NCBI GenBank assembly: GCA_947625355.1
Contig: CANQOA010000014.1
Span: forward strand, 1-47,425
DNA from: an uncultured Oscillospiraceae bacterium
GTDB lineage: Bacteria; Bacillota; Clostridia; Oscillospirales; Oscillospiraceae
Reading direction: 5' to 3'
Length of the DNA stretch: 47,425 nt
Within the stretch, counting starts at the first letter, position 1; each line of letters begins with the position of its first letter. Below are positions 17,717 to 25,619 of the stretch, piece after piece. The position numbers and the translations under genes were made by a program. The notes under the pieces are model-generated. The model was not told where the DNA came from and did no database searches. It saw only the letters and a list, made by a program, of their open reading frames with translations.

Positions 17717-17721
17717 TTTTT
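17695..17721 (+). terminator. Terminator hairpin, right copy with T-tract
   Basis: The 9-bp GC stem (17695-17703 with 17708-17716) is followed by TTTTT. It would terminate plus-strand transcription from the deacetylase remnant. The left copy at 17495 has no T-tract. Confidence 0.8.
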
Positions 17722-19331
17722 CATTCCTCGATCTCGTTCTGGTCCCGGCCCATCATGTGCATATACTCGTCATAAGTACAGGACCGGTCGATGCAGCCGT
17801 CGGCCGTCAGTTCGATGATCCGGTTGGCCACGGTCTGGGTCAACTGGTGGTCGTGGCTGTAAAAGAGGATGTTGTAGGGGAAGGCGGTCATGCCGTTGTT
17901 GAGCGCGGCGATGCTCTCCAGGTCCAGGTGGTTGGTGGGCTGGTCGAACATCAGCACGTTGGCGCCGGCCAGCATCATCTTGGAGATCATGCACCGCACC
18001 CGCTCGCCGCCGGACAGCACGTTCACATGCTTGTAGACATCGTCGCCGGAAAAGAGCATCCGGCCCAGGAAGGTGCGCAGATAGCTCTCCCGCTTATCCA
18101 CGGAGAACTGCCGGATCCAGTCCATCAGCTCCAGCTCGCAGCCGTCGAAATAGCGGCCGAAATCGTGGGGGAAGTATGCCTGGGTGGTGGATACGCCCCA
18201 CTTGATCTCGCCCTCGTCCGGCTCGATCTCACCGGCCAGCAGCTGGAAAAGGCAGGTGATGGCGTTCTCGTTGGCGCCGATGACGGCGATCTTGTCCTCC
18301 TTGCCCATGATGAAGGAGACGTTGTTGATGAGCTTGACCCCGTCCACGGTCTTGGAGACGTTGGTGACGAACAGCCGGTCCTTGCCGGGCTCCCGCTCGG
18401 CCTTGAAGCCCACCCAGGGATAGCGCCGGGAGGAGGCGGGCATCTGCTCCACGGTGATCTTCTCCAGGAGCTTCCGGCGGCTGGTGGCCTGGCGGGACTT
18501 GGACTTGTTGGCGGAGAAGCGGGCGATGAAGGCCTGCAGCTCCTGGATCTTCTGCTCGGCCTTCTTGTTCTGGTCCTTGACCAGCTTCTGCATCAGCTGG
18601 CTGGACTCGTACCAGAAGTCGTAGTTGCCCACATACATACGGATCTTGCCGTAATCGATGTCCACGATGTGGGTGCAGATGTTGTTGAGGAAGTACCGGT
18701 CATGGCTGACCACCAGCACGGTGCCCTCGTAGTCCATGAGGAAGTCCTCCAGCCACACGGTGGAGGCCAGGTCCAGGTTGTTGGTGGGCTCGTCCAGCAA
18801 GATGATGTCCGGGTGGCCGAACAGGGCCTGCGCCAGCAGGACCTTCACCTTCTGCCGGCCCTCCAGCTCGCTCATCTGTCTGTCATGCAGCGCCGCGGGG
18901 ATGCCCAGGCCCTGGAGGAGCCGGCCGGCGTCGGAGTCGGCCTCCCAGCCGCCCAGCTCGGCATATTCCTCCTCCAGCTCCGCGGCCCGAAGGCCGTCGG
19001 CGTCGGAGAAGTCCGGCTTTTCATAGATGGCGTCCTTCTCCTTGCCGCAGTCGTAAAGGCGGCGGTTGCCCATGATGACCGTCTCCCGCACGGCGTGATC
19101 GTCGAACATGTTTTGGTCCTGGCGCAGCACGCTCATGCGCCGCTTGGGGTCGATGGTGATGTGGCCCTTGGTGGGCTCCTCCTGGCCGGACAGGAGCTTC
19201 AGGAAGGTCGACTTGCCCGCGCCGTTGGCGCCGATGATGCCGTAGCAGTTGCCGGCGGTGAACTGCAGGTCCACGTTGGAGAACAGCACCTGGCTGCCGT
19301 ATTGCAGGGAAAGATTTTCAACAGTGATCAT
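17721..19331 (-). CDS. ABC-F family ATPase with one degenerate ATP site
   Basis: A 536-residue soluble protein with two ABC cassettes and no membrane segments, the ABC-F layout of ribosome-associated translation factors and antibiotic-protection proteins. Cassette 1 has Walker A GANGAGKST (34-42), a non-canonical signature ELEGRQ (155-160) and Walker B with DEPTNNLD (D180, E181). The interdomain linker is basic and helical (KSRQATSRRKLLEKI). Cassette 2 has a broken Walker A GANENAIT (352-359), canonical LSGGE (439-443) and DQPTNHLD (D463, Q464) in place of DEPTNHLD. One composite ATP site is therefore intact and the other degenerate. It resembles the YkpA/YbiT branch. GGAGG precedes the ATG at 8 nt. 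It is monocistronic. Confidence 0.9.
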   Translation of the reverse strand: MITVENLSLQYGSQVLFSNVDLQFTAGNCYGIIGANGAGKSTFLKLLSGQEEPTKGHITIDPKRRMSVLRQDQNMFDDHAVRETVIMGNRRLYDCGKEKDAIYEKPDFSDADGLRAAELEEEYAELGGWEADSDAGRLLQGLGIPAALHDRQMSELEGRQKVKVLLAQALFGHPDIILLDEPTNNLDLASTVWLEDFLMDYEGTVLVVSHDRYFLNNICTHIVDIDYGKIRMYVGNYDFWYESSQLMQKLVKDQNKKAEQKIQELQAFIARFSANKSKSRQATSRRKLLEKITVEQMPASSRRYPWVGFKAEREPGKDRLFVTNVSKTVDGVKLINNVSFIMGKEDKIAVIGANENAITCLFQLLAGEIEPDEGEIKWGVSTTQAYFPHDFGRYFDGCELELMDWIRQFSVDKRESYLRTFLGRMLFSGDDVYKHVNVLSGGERVRCMISKMMLAGANVLMFDQPTNHLDLESIAALNNGMTAFPYNILFYSHDHQLTQTVANRIIELTADGCIDRSCTYDEYMHMMGRDQNEIEE

Positions 19332-19423
19332 ATTCTTGTTCCTCCGGGGAAGTACGTGACGCCATCATACCATACTTTTCCCCCGGTTCCTAGTCCTGCC
19401 GGAAAAATTTCGGGAGATTGGAA

Positions 19424-19452
19424 TTGACAGCGGCCCTATTCTGTGATAATAT
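19424..19452 (+). promoter_or_regulatory. Promoter of the tRNA-Ser pair
   Basis: Consensus TTGACA (19424-19429), 17 nt, then TAATAT (19447-19452). The first tRNA begins 13 nt after the -10. Confidence 0.8.
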
Positions 19453-19464
19453 ACTCAGGCATGC

Positions 19465-19553
19465 GGAGAGATGTCCGAGTGGTTTATGGAGCTGGTCTTG
19501 AAAACCAGTGACTCCGCAAGGGGCCGGGGGTTCGAATCCCTCTCTCTCCGCCA
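19465..19553 (+). tRNA. tRNA-Ser (anticodon TGA)
   Basis: Acceptor GGAGAGA pairs with TCTCTCC, with discriminator G and encoded CCA at 19551-19553. The anticodon arm CTGGT-CTTGAAA-ACCAG gives anticodon TGA (codon UCA). A long variable arm (ACTCCGCAAGGGGC) and T-loop GGTTCGAATCC are as expected for a class II serine tRNA. Confidence 0.96.
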
Positions 19554-19600
19554 TTTTTGAGTCAAACGGAGCGGCTCCGAAAAATATAAGGTTTCGGCTT

Positions 19601-19692
19601 GGAGAAGTACCCAAGTGGCCGAAGGGGCTCCCCTGCTAAGGGAGTAGTGCGTGATGAGCGCAGCGCGGGTTCAAATCCCGCCTTCTCCGCCA
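19601..19692 (+). tRNA. tRNA-Ser (anticodon GCT)
   Basis: Acceptor GGAGAAG pairs with CTTCTCC, with G and encoded CCA. The anticodon arm CTCCC-CTGCTAA-GGGAG gives GCT (codons AGC/AGU). A long variable arm and T-loop GGTTCAAATCC are present. It lies 47 nt after the first tRNA and is probably in the same transcript. Confidence 0.96.
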
Positions 19693-19697
19693 AAAAT

Positions 19698-19731
19698 GGA
19701 CCCGGATCTGATGATCCGGGCCCTTTCTTTT
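19698..19731 (+). terminator. Terminator of the tRNA transcript
   Basis: GGACCCGGATC (19698-19708) pairs with GATCCGGGCCC (19713-19723) with one mismatch, followed by TTTCTTTT. It overlaps the stop codon of the convergent gene. Confidence 0.85.
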
Positions 19732-21550
19732 ATTGCGTTCCCACAGGCGGGTCGAACAGGACCTGATAGCGGTCAGCCGGCTTCTGGAGGTTGTTGTATT
19801 CCATGAAGTAGTAGGGAGCCAGCAGCTCGTAGTTGGGATCGTCCTGGGCGAAAGCGCCGTACTCGCCGTCCGCGTCGCGGTATACGCCGGTGCTCAGCCG
19901 GGCGGGGAACTGCTCGGACAGGTCCAGGATCGTCTGGTAATAGGGGGAGAGGGGGATGCCGGCGGTCTCCAAAACCATGGGCACCAGATCGGAGACGGTG
20001 ACCAGCAGATCGCGCTTTTCCTCGATGGGGCCGAAGGCGTCGTTGGCCCAGATGAAGAAGGGAGTGGAACGCGCCACGATCTCGCGGTCCTTTTCCGTCA
20101 GCTCGCTGCGCGCGGGCAGCTTGGGGACGATGTTCGGGCAGTGGTCGCCGACCATGCACACGATGACCGGGCGGTCGACGCCGTTGAAAAAGTCCGTCAG
20201 GTCCCGCAGCGCGTCGTCCGACATCTTGACGCTCGTCAGATATTCGTTGACGTCGTCCGTATACTCGCCGAAGTCCTGACCGGTGTGCACGGTGTCCAGG
20301 GACTCGTCGTTCTGCTCGTAGCCGCCGTGGTTCTGATAGGAGAGCAGATACATGAACCGGGGGCCGTCGCCGCTGTCGAGATAGGCGGTGAACATATCCT
20401 GATAGTTGGACGAGTCGGTGCCGATACGCTCGCCGTAGCTGGACTCCTTGAAATAATGATTGAACAGGGCCCTGTCGAATCCCATGGCCGGATAGGCGCG
20501 GCCGCGGCTGTAGTTGGACTGGCTGGCGTCATGCATGGCGCAGGAGGAGTATCCGAACCGCTCCAGGTACCGGACGACGCTGTTGGCCTCGGTGAGGTCC
20601 AGGGTGTTGAAGGGGGCATGGGCGGAGACCAGGAACATGGAATTGCTGGTCAGGTATTCATACTCCGTCCGGTTCGTGCCGCTGGAGATCAGCGGCACGA
20701 CGGCCCGGCCCAGGATCGCGTTGGGAAGCGAGGACCAGTTTTCGTTATAAGACACGTCGGCGTCGATGTCGGCATAGTCATCCAGGAAGTAGTACGACTC
20801 ATTCAAAATGAGGACGATGTCGGGCAGGGCGCCATCGGGGACGGACGCGTCGGGCTCGCTCTGGGAAGAGAGGGATGCCAGCAGGCCCTCGTCATATCCG
20901 GCCGGCCGCTGGATCTGATGGAACGTGCGGACGGCCTGACGGTAGAAATAGAGGGGGTAGCCGTAGTTCTCCAGATTCAGGCGCGTGGTCCACTGTTCGG
21001 CCGGATCGACCTTCTCCAGGGCATTGCTGGAGAGCGCGAAAGCGCCGCACAGGACGGCCAGCCCGGCGGCCGGCGCCCAGATCCTGCGCCATGGGATGGG
21101 GTCAGGACAGAGCTTTTTCAGCAGCAGCGAAAGGCAAATATTGAAAACGGTGCCCACGAGGATGCAGAGGATGGGCACGGACAGCGTCAGGCGGTAGCCG
21201 TGCAGCACATCCAGGGCCGTGCCGGCGCTGCGCAGCACCGTGATCGTCAGCGCGTCGCCGGTGAAGAGCCAGACATAGTGGTCGGCGATCCCCCACACAC
21301 AGAAAAAGACGCTGCTGAAAAGATAGGCCAGGTGCCAGCGCCTGGTGAACAGCAAAAACAGCAGGTCGATGATAAAAACAAAGCCCAGATCGACAAAATG
21401 ATAGACGAGCCGCCGTGAGAGGATATGGACCACGCGGACCCCGCAGCTCAAGTCCAGCTGCAGCCACTGCAGACCGGTCATACAGAGGATCAGCGCGGCG
21501 CAGAGCAGGCGCGCCGTCGAGGGGCGGAGCTGCTTCAGTCGTTTCATCAT
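19730..21550 (-). CDS. LtaS-like membrane phosphotransferase (sulfatase superfamily)
   Basis: A 606-residue membrane enzyme. About five hydrophobic segments occupy the first 190 residues (LLCAALILCMTGLQWLQL; FVFIIDLLFLLF; VPILCILVGTVFNICLSLLL and others), followed by an extracellular alkaline-phosphatase/sulfatase fold. Metal and catalytic elements are PDIVLILNESYY and ISSGTNRTEYEYL, whose Thr292 fits the LtaS nucleophile (Thr300 in S. aureus). SYQNHGGYEQ and VCMVGDHCPNI are the later metal-ligand segments. It probably transfers a glycerol-phosphate-type group from phosphatidylglycerol to a wall or membrane glycan; whether it makes true lipoteichoic acid is unknown. I chose ATG 21550 because AAAGGAG precedes it by about 8 nt; an in-frame ATG 15 codons upstream has no ribosome site. 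Confidence 0.87.
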   Translation of the reverse strand: MMKRLKQLRPSTARLLCAALILCMTGLQWLQLDLSCGVRVVHILSRRLVYHFVDLGFVFIIDLLFLLFTRRWHLAYLFSSVFFCVWGIADHYVWLFTGDALTITVLRSAGTALDVLHGYRLTLSVPILCILVGTVFNICLSLLLKKLCPDPIPWRRIWAPAAGLAVLCGAFALSSNALEKVDPAEQWTTRLNLENYGYPLYFYRQAVRTFHQIQRPAGYDEGLLASLSSQSEPDASVPDGALPDIVLILNESYYFLDDYADIDADVSYNENWSSLPNAILGRAVVPLISSGTNRTEYEYLTSNSMFLVSAHAPFNTLDLTEANSVVRYLERFGYSSCAMHDASQSNYSRGRAYPAMGFDRALFNHYFKESSYGERIGTDSSNYQDMFTAYLDSGDGPRFMYLLSYQNHGGYEQNDESLDTVHTGQDFGEYTDDVNEYLTSVKMSDDALRDLTDFFNGVDRPVIVCMVGDHCPNIVPKLPARSELTEKDREIVARSTPFFIWANDAFGPIEEKRDLLVTVSDLVPMVLETAGIPLSPYYQTILDLSEQFPARLSTGVYRDADGEYGAFAQDDPNYELLAPYYFMEYNNLQKPADRYQVLFDPPVGTQ

Positions 21551-21670
21551 GGCTTGGCTCCTTTCATCTTGGCTTCCGTTTCCGTTCATTTGCACATTTT
21601 ACCACGCTTTCGAAAAAGGTCAAGCCGTCCCTGGTTCGCTCATCTGCCGCGCCGGGGACGGTGCTTCCTG

Positions 21671-21699
21671 TTGACACGGCGGCGCGGCGATGGTATCCT
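21671..21699 (+). promoter_or_regulatory. Promoter of the amylase gene
   Basis: TTGACA (21671-21676), 17 nt, TATCCT (21694-21699), 49 nt before the start codon. Confidence 0.75.
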
Positions 21700-21748
21700 T
21701 CAATCGACTTTATGGCCGTGGGCATCTCCCACGCAGAGAGGACGCGCG

Positions 21749-23653
21749 ATGAAGCAGACTTGGCTGGAGAGCGTATACAGCGACGGGACGGCGGTGTTCG
21801 TCAGCGATCCCGCGCCTGTTCTGGGGCGGACGGTGTCGGTCCGGGTGCGGTTTTATGAGGACGCGCCGGTGCGCCACGTGCTGCTGCGGTATCTGCGCAA
21901 CGGGATGCAGCGGCTGGAGGAGGCGGTCCCGGCGAAGAGGGAGCGGGGGCTGGTGTACTACGAGGCGGCCATGCCCGTCACCGAGCGGCGGATGCAGTAT
22001 CAGTTCTATCTTTTGACCGACGACACGGTATACTATTATACCCAGCGGGGGATCACCACCTACATACCGGACCACACCTATGATTTCGTGCTGCTGACGG
22101 ACTATGTCCAGCCGTCCTGGGTGAAGGAGGCGGTCTTTTATCAGATCTTCCCCGAGCGGTTCTGCAACGGCGATCCATCCAACGACGTGCGCCCCGGCGA
22201 ATATGCCCAGGACGGCCATCCGGCCATCCGCATGGAGCGGTGGAGCAGCCGGCCGCTGGCCTATCGGAAGGGGTTCTGTCTGGATTTCTTCGGCGGCGAC
22301 CTGCAGGGCGTGCGGCAAAAGATCCCCTATTTGAAGGATCTGGGGGTGACGGCGCTGTACCTGAACCCCATTTTTCGGGCGCCCTCCACCCACAAGTATG
22401 ACTGCGTGGACTATTTCCATGTGGACCCCCATTTCGGCGGGGACGAGGCCTTGGCGGAGCTGTCGGCGGCGCTGCATGAGAACGGGATGCGGCTCATCGT
22501 GGACATCTCCATCAACCACACCGGCGCCAACCATCGCTGGTTCAACCGGGACGGGATGTTTTTCCCCACCACCGAGGGGGCCTTCCATGACCCGGACGCG
22601 CTGGAGAGAGGCTACTATTTCTTCGGAGAGGGCAATACCTATCACGGCTGGGCCGGCAACGCCAATCTGCCCACCTTGAACTACACCTCCCAGGCCCTGC
22701 GGGACGTGATCTACCGGGGAGAGGGCTCGGTGCTGAAAAAGTGGCTGAAGCCGCCCTACAGCATCGACGGCTGGCGCTTCGACGTGGCGGACACCTTCGC
22801 CCGCAACGACGCCGTGCAGCTGGCGCGTCAGCTGTGGCCGGAGATCCGCCGGAGCATCCGGGAGGAAAATGCCCAGGCGTACATCCTGGCCGAGGACTGG
22901 GGAGACTGCGCCGAGCATCTGCAGGGGGACGAGTGGGACGCGCCCATGAATTATTTTGGCTGCGGCCGGCCCATCCGGCAGTTCTTCGGCCAGGCGGACC
23001 TGTTCTCCGGCCGGGACCGGCTGCTGCGCGCGGTGCCGTACGCCATGACGGCGGAGGACCTGCGCGCCCGGGTGACGCAGCATCTGGCCAAGCTGCCCTA
23101 TGCCCTGTGGGAGAACCAGTTCAACCTCTTTGACAGCCACGACGCCAGCCGCCTGCACAACGACCGGCGCATATCCCCCATGGCCTGGCGGGGCGCGGTG
23201 TACTTCCAGTTCATCCTCCCCGGCGCGGCCAGCATCTACTATGGCGACGAGGCGGCCATCGGCGGCACCGTGGGCTCCAACGAGGGCTGCCGGTATCCCA
23301 TGCCCTGGCATAAGCGGTTCCAAAAGACCGACGCCTACCGGGTATACCGGACCATGGCGCACCTGAAGAGGGACCACCCGGTCCTGGCGCACGGCGGGAT
23401 GCAGTTTCTGTATGCCCAGGGCCGCGTGGCGGCCATCGCCCGGTCGGACGGGGAGGAGGCATACCTGGCGGTCCTCTCGGCCTCCGACGCGGCGGAGCGC
23501 ATCCGCCTGCCCCTGGGCGCCGTGGGCGCGGCGGGGCTGGAGAGCGCCGACGTGATGGGGGAGCGCTTGGACTGGCGGCCTCTGGACGAACACAGCGTGG
23601 AGCTGACCGTCCCGGCGGGGACCTGCTACTTCGTCCGGTGCGTCATGAAATGA
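21749..23653 (+). CDS. GH13 alpha-glycosidase (neopullulanase/cyclomaltodextrinase type)
   Basis: A 634-residue intracellular GH13 enzyme with no signal peptide. An N-terminal beta domain (about 1-125) is the CBM34-like module typical of maltogenic amylases and neopullulanases. The barrel starts at WVKEAVFYQIFPERFCNGD. Conserved regions are LIVDISINHTGANH (region I), GWRFDVAD with nucleophile Asp345 (region II), ILAEDW with acid/base Glu382 (region III) and FDSHDASR with Asp465 (region IV, SHD in place of the usual NHD). It hydrolyses alpha-1,4 (and possibly alpha-1,6) links in imported malto-oligosaccharides, pullulan fragments or cyclodextrins. The ATG at 21749 lies just after GAGAGGA. It has its own promoter and a shared terminator, so it is a single-gene unit. 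Confidence 0.93.
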   Translation: MKQTWLESVYSDGTAVFVSDPAPVLGRTVSVRVRFYEDAPVRHVLLRYLRNGMQRLEEAVPAKRERGLVYYEAAMPVTERRMQYQFYLLTDDTVYYYTQRGITTYIPDHTYDFVLLTDYVQPSWVKEAVFYQIFPERFCNGDPSNDVRPGEYAQDGHPAIRMERWSSRPLAYRKGFCLDFFGGDLQGVRQKIPYLKDLGVTALYLNPIFRAPSTHKYDCVDYFHVDPHFGGDEALAELSAALHENGMRLIVDISINHTGANHRWFNRDGMFFPTTEGAFHDPDALERGYYFFGEGNTYHGWAGNANLPTLNYTSQALRDVIYRGEGSVLKKWLKPPYSIDGWRFDVADTFARNDAVQLARQLWPEIRRSIREENAQAYILAEDWGDCAEHLQGDEWDAPMNYFGCGRPIRQFFGQADLFSGRDRLLRAVPYAMTAEDLRARVTQHLAKLPYALWENQFNLFDSHDASRLHNDRRISPMAWRGAVYFQFILPGAASIYYGDEAAIGGTVGSNEGCRYPMPWHKRFQKTDAYRVYRTMAHLKRDHPVLAHGGMQFLYAQGRVAAIARSDGEEAYLAVLSASDAAERIRLPLGAVGAAGLESADVMGERLDWRPLDEHSVELTVPAGTCYFVRCVMK

Positions 23654-23681
23654 GAGGGGCTTTTCGGTCCCACACAAGACG

Positions 23682-23717
23682 AAAAGGGCGCGGTGTCCAT
23701 CACCGCGCCCTTGCTGT
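23682..23717. terminator. Bidirectional terminator between amylase and S51 peptidase genes
   Basis: GGGCGCGGTG (23686-23695) pairs with CACCGCGCCC (23701-23710) with a 5-nt loop. AAAA precedes it (TTTT for the minus-strand gene) and a T-rich run follows on the plus strand. Confidence 0.85.
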
Positions 23718-23725
23718 ATGTTTTT

Positions 23726-24451
23726 TTATTCCCCGTCCAGCTCCAGGACGTCCTCGTCCTCGGAGATCTGCTCCATGACCCCGTCGGCGATGAGGTACGC
23801 CTCGCCGTGGAGCGTCTCATGGCCGTCCTTGGACAGCACATAGCTGCCGTCCGGCAGCACCAGGAAGGCGTGATCCACGCTGTCGGGGATGGCGATGTCC
23901 TCAAAAAGGTCCAGCCCGTCCAGGGTGTCGCCGGCGACGGTGTTATAGTGGGGGATGATGTTCACGTCGGTCAGCCCCAGACCGGGCAGGAAGCGCTCAA
24001 AATCCGGATCGACGGCCTCGCCCTCCAGCTCCGGGTGGGCGTAGACGGTGTCCGCGCTGTTCATGCTGCCGGCGCTGATGCCCATGACCGTGCCGTCGAA
24101 GTCCCGCAGCAGCCGGCGCAGGCCGATCTCGCGGAAGAACGCGTTCTGGGTGGGCACATGGCCGCCGGCCAGGATGATAAAGTCGGCGTTTTTGACGAGC
24201 GCCGCCGCCTCGTCGGCGTTGCGGCCGTCCAGCACGTCAAAGGAGGAAAAGGCAAAGCCCGCCCGTTCCAGGGCCTCGCCGTTGGCGACGGCATAGGTGT
24301 CCGTGTCCTCCCAGCCGTCCGGGTCAGAGCATATGTACAGGGCCCGGCAGGGGTAGGGCAGGGCCAGGTGCAGTTCGTGGAGAAAGCCGTTGGCGGGGCA
24401 AAGATCGCTCTCGCCCGGCAAAAAAGGGCTGCTGGTGAAAAAACAGGTCAT
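23726..24451 (-). CDS. S51-family (peptidase E/cyanophycinase-like) hydrolase
   Basis: A 241-residue cytoplasmic protein with the class I glutamine-amidotransferase-like fold of S51 peptidases. The nucleophile elbow is VMGISAGSMN with Ser126, preceded by FIILAGGHVPTQNAFF, and VNIIPHYNT supplies the likely catalytic His. Family members are aspartyl dipeptidases or relatives of unknown substrate. The cyanophycinase branch has a similar elbow, but this protein is at the short, peptidase E-like length. It is 13 nt downstream of the AraC gene on the same strand and likely co-transcribed. The link between the two is unclear. Confidence 0.85.
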   Translation of the reverse strand: MTCFFTSSPFLPGESDLCPANGFLHELHLALPYPCRALYICSDPDGWEDTDTYAVANGEALERAGFAFSSFDVLDGRNADEAAALVKNADFIILAGGHVPTQNAFFREIGLRRLLRDFDGTVMGISAGSMNSADTVYAHPELEGEAVDPDFERFLPGLGLTDVNIIPHYNTVAGDTLDGLDLFEDIAIPDSVDHAFLVLPDGSYVLSKDGHETLHGEAYLIADGVMEQISEDEDVLELDGE

Positions 24452-24464
24452 ACGCGGGTTCCTT

Positions 24465-25313
24465 TCATGATAGATCGTCTGTCAGACCGGCGCGCCGGCG
24501 CTGGCGGTATTCCTTGGGGCTGATGCCCTCCACGCGACGGAAGCACTGGGAGAAGTAGCTCAGGGAGGAGAAGCCCAGCGTTTGGGCGATGTGGCTGAGG
24601 GAGAGGTCGGTCTCCGACAGCAAGAAACGGCTCTCCCGGATGCGCCGCCGGACCAGGTAGCGGATGGGGGAGACCCCGTATTCCTTCTGGAAGGCGTGGA
24701 CGAGATAGTACTTGTTCAGGTGGGCCAGGGCGGCCAGCTTGTCCAGCGTGATGCTCTCCTTAAAGCTGGTGTCTATGTACCGGCGGACCATGGCCATCTC
24801 CCGGTTTGACCGGGGCTCCGCGACGGCGGGCTCCAGGAAGAAATCCCTCTGCCGGGTCACCAGCCGCAGCAGCACGCGCAGCAGGCTCTGGCACATCTCC
24901 GAGCGATCCTCCATCTCGCCGGAGGACTCCAGCAGGATCATGTCCAGGCACTGGCGCACCTGGGGCTGCTGGCACACGCCCCGGATGAGGGCGTAGCCGG
25001 ACGGTCCCGCGAAGGCCTCCAGACCCTCCACGCCCAGGACCACATATTCCATCGGCTCGCCAGCCTGGCCCAGTTCCGTGTGGGCCACGGCGGCGTTGAC
25101 CACCACCAGGTCGTCCCGGGAGACGGAGAAGCGCTCGTTCTGGATCTGGAACGCCCCCTGACCGCCGGTCACAAAAAAGAATTCCGAACAGCCGTGGGTG
25201 TGCAGGGCGGAGTCCCACTCGGCGCTGAATTGGGCCCTGGTGACGTACAGAAGCCGCACGCCGTCCTGCTCCGGGATGTCTACCCGGGGCAGAAGATACT
25301 GCCGCGTGCTCAT
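24465..25313 (-). CDS. AraC-family transcriptional regulator
   Basis: A 282-residue regulator with an N-terminal cupin sensor (HTHGCSEFFFVTGGQGAF, 38-55) and a C-terminal double helix-turn-helix. The latter contains ITLDKLAALAHLNKYYLVHAF and the classic second HTH with LGFSSLSYFSQCFRRVEGISPKEY. Such cupin-AraC proteins sense a small sugar and activate carbohydrate genes. It is divergent from the sugar ABC/GH112 operon across a 306-nt AT-rich gap, so regulation of that operon is the natural inference. RBS AGGAGG lies 8 nt before the ATG. Confidence 0.9.
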   Translation of the reverse strand: MSTRQYLLPRVDIPEQDGVRLLYVTRAQFSAEWDSALHTHGCSEFFFVTGGQGAFQIQNERFSVSRDDLVVVNAAVAHTELGQAGEPMEYVVLGVEGLEAFAGPSGYALIRGVCQQPQVRQCLDMILLESSGEMEDRSEMCQSLLRVLLRLVTRQRDFFLEPAVAEPRSNREMAMVRRYIDTSFKESITLDKLAALAHLNKYYLVHAFQKEYGVSPIRYLVRRRIRESRFLLSETDLSLSHIAQTLGFSSLSYFSQCFRRVEGISPKEYRQRRRAGLTDDLS

Positions 25314-25619
25314 GGCCGTCGCCTCCTATGGGGTCGATCTGCCCGTATTATATTGCTTTTTTGTCGGCGATGCAAGAGGGTGGTCGGTTTGACGGTAAGT
25401 TAATCTTTTGGCGAGCGGAACATTTAACCATGTATTATATAAAATTACTGAACAGAAAAGAAAAAGCTTTGAAAAAATATTGCAATTTTCATAATGAGAG
25501 CAATTTTAATAAAAAGCATGGCAACAGTTTTGTTGTTTTTATTGTGGAAAAGTATATACTTAAACCATAAGCATAGGCAGAAAACCACCATTTTATACAA
25601 TTTTTTAGGAGGAAAAACC
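25314..25619. promoter_or_regulatory. AT-rich divergent control region between araC-type gene and sugar operon
   Basis: About 300 nt, much richer in A/T than anything around it. Nearest the transporter gene is a candidate -10 TATACT (25555-25560) with a weak -35 TTGTTT (25533-25538). A strong ribosome site (AGGAGG) precedes the start at 25620. The palindrome ATTGCAAT sits near 25480. I see no gene, riboswitch or clear AraC half-site pair; the region most likely holds the regulator's binding sites and the operon promoter. Confidence 0.5.

Noticed and set aside
17532..19427. A 631-codon plus-strand frame starting in element A and crossing the ABC-F gene
   Set aside because: The ABC-F motifs on the minus strand are decisive; the plus-strand frame is a shadow whose first 60 codons translate repeat-element DNA.
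19465..19692. tRNA-Ser genes as an integration site for an island
   Set aside because: Both tRNAs are complete and no partial duplicate of either 3' end is visible elsewhere in the window.
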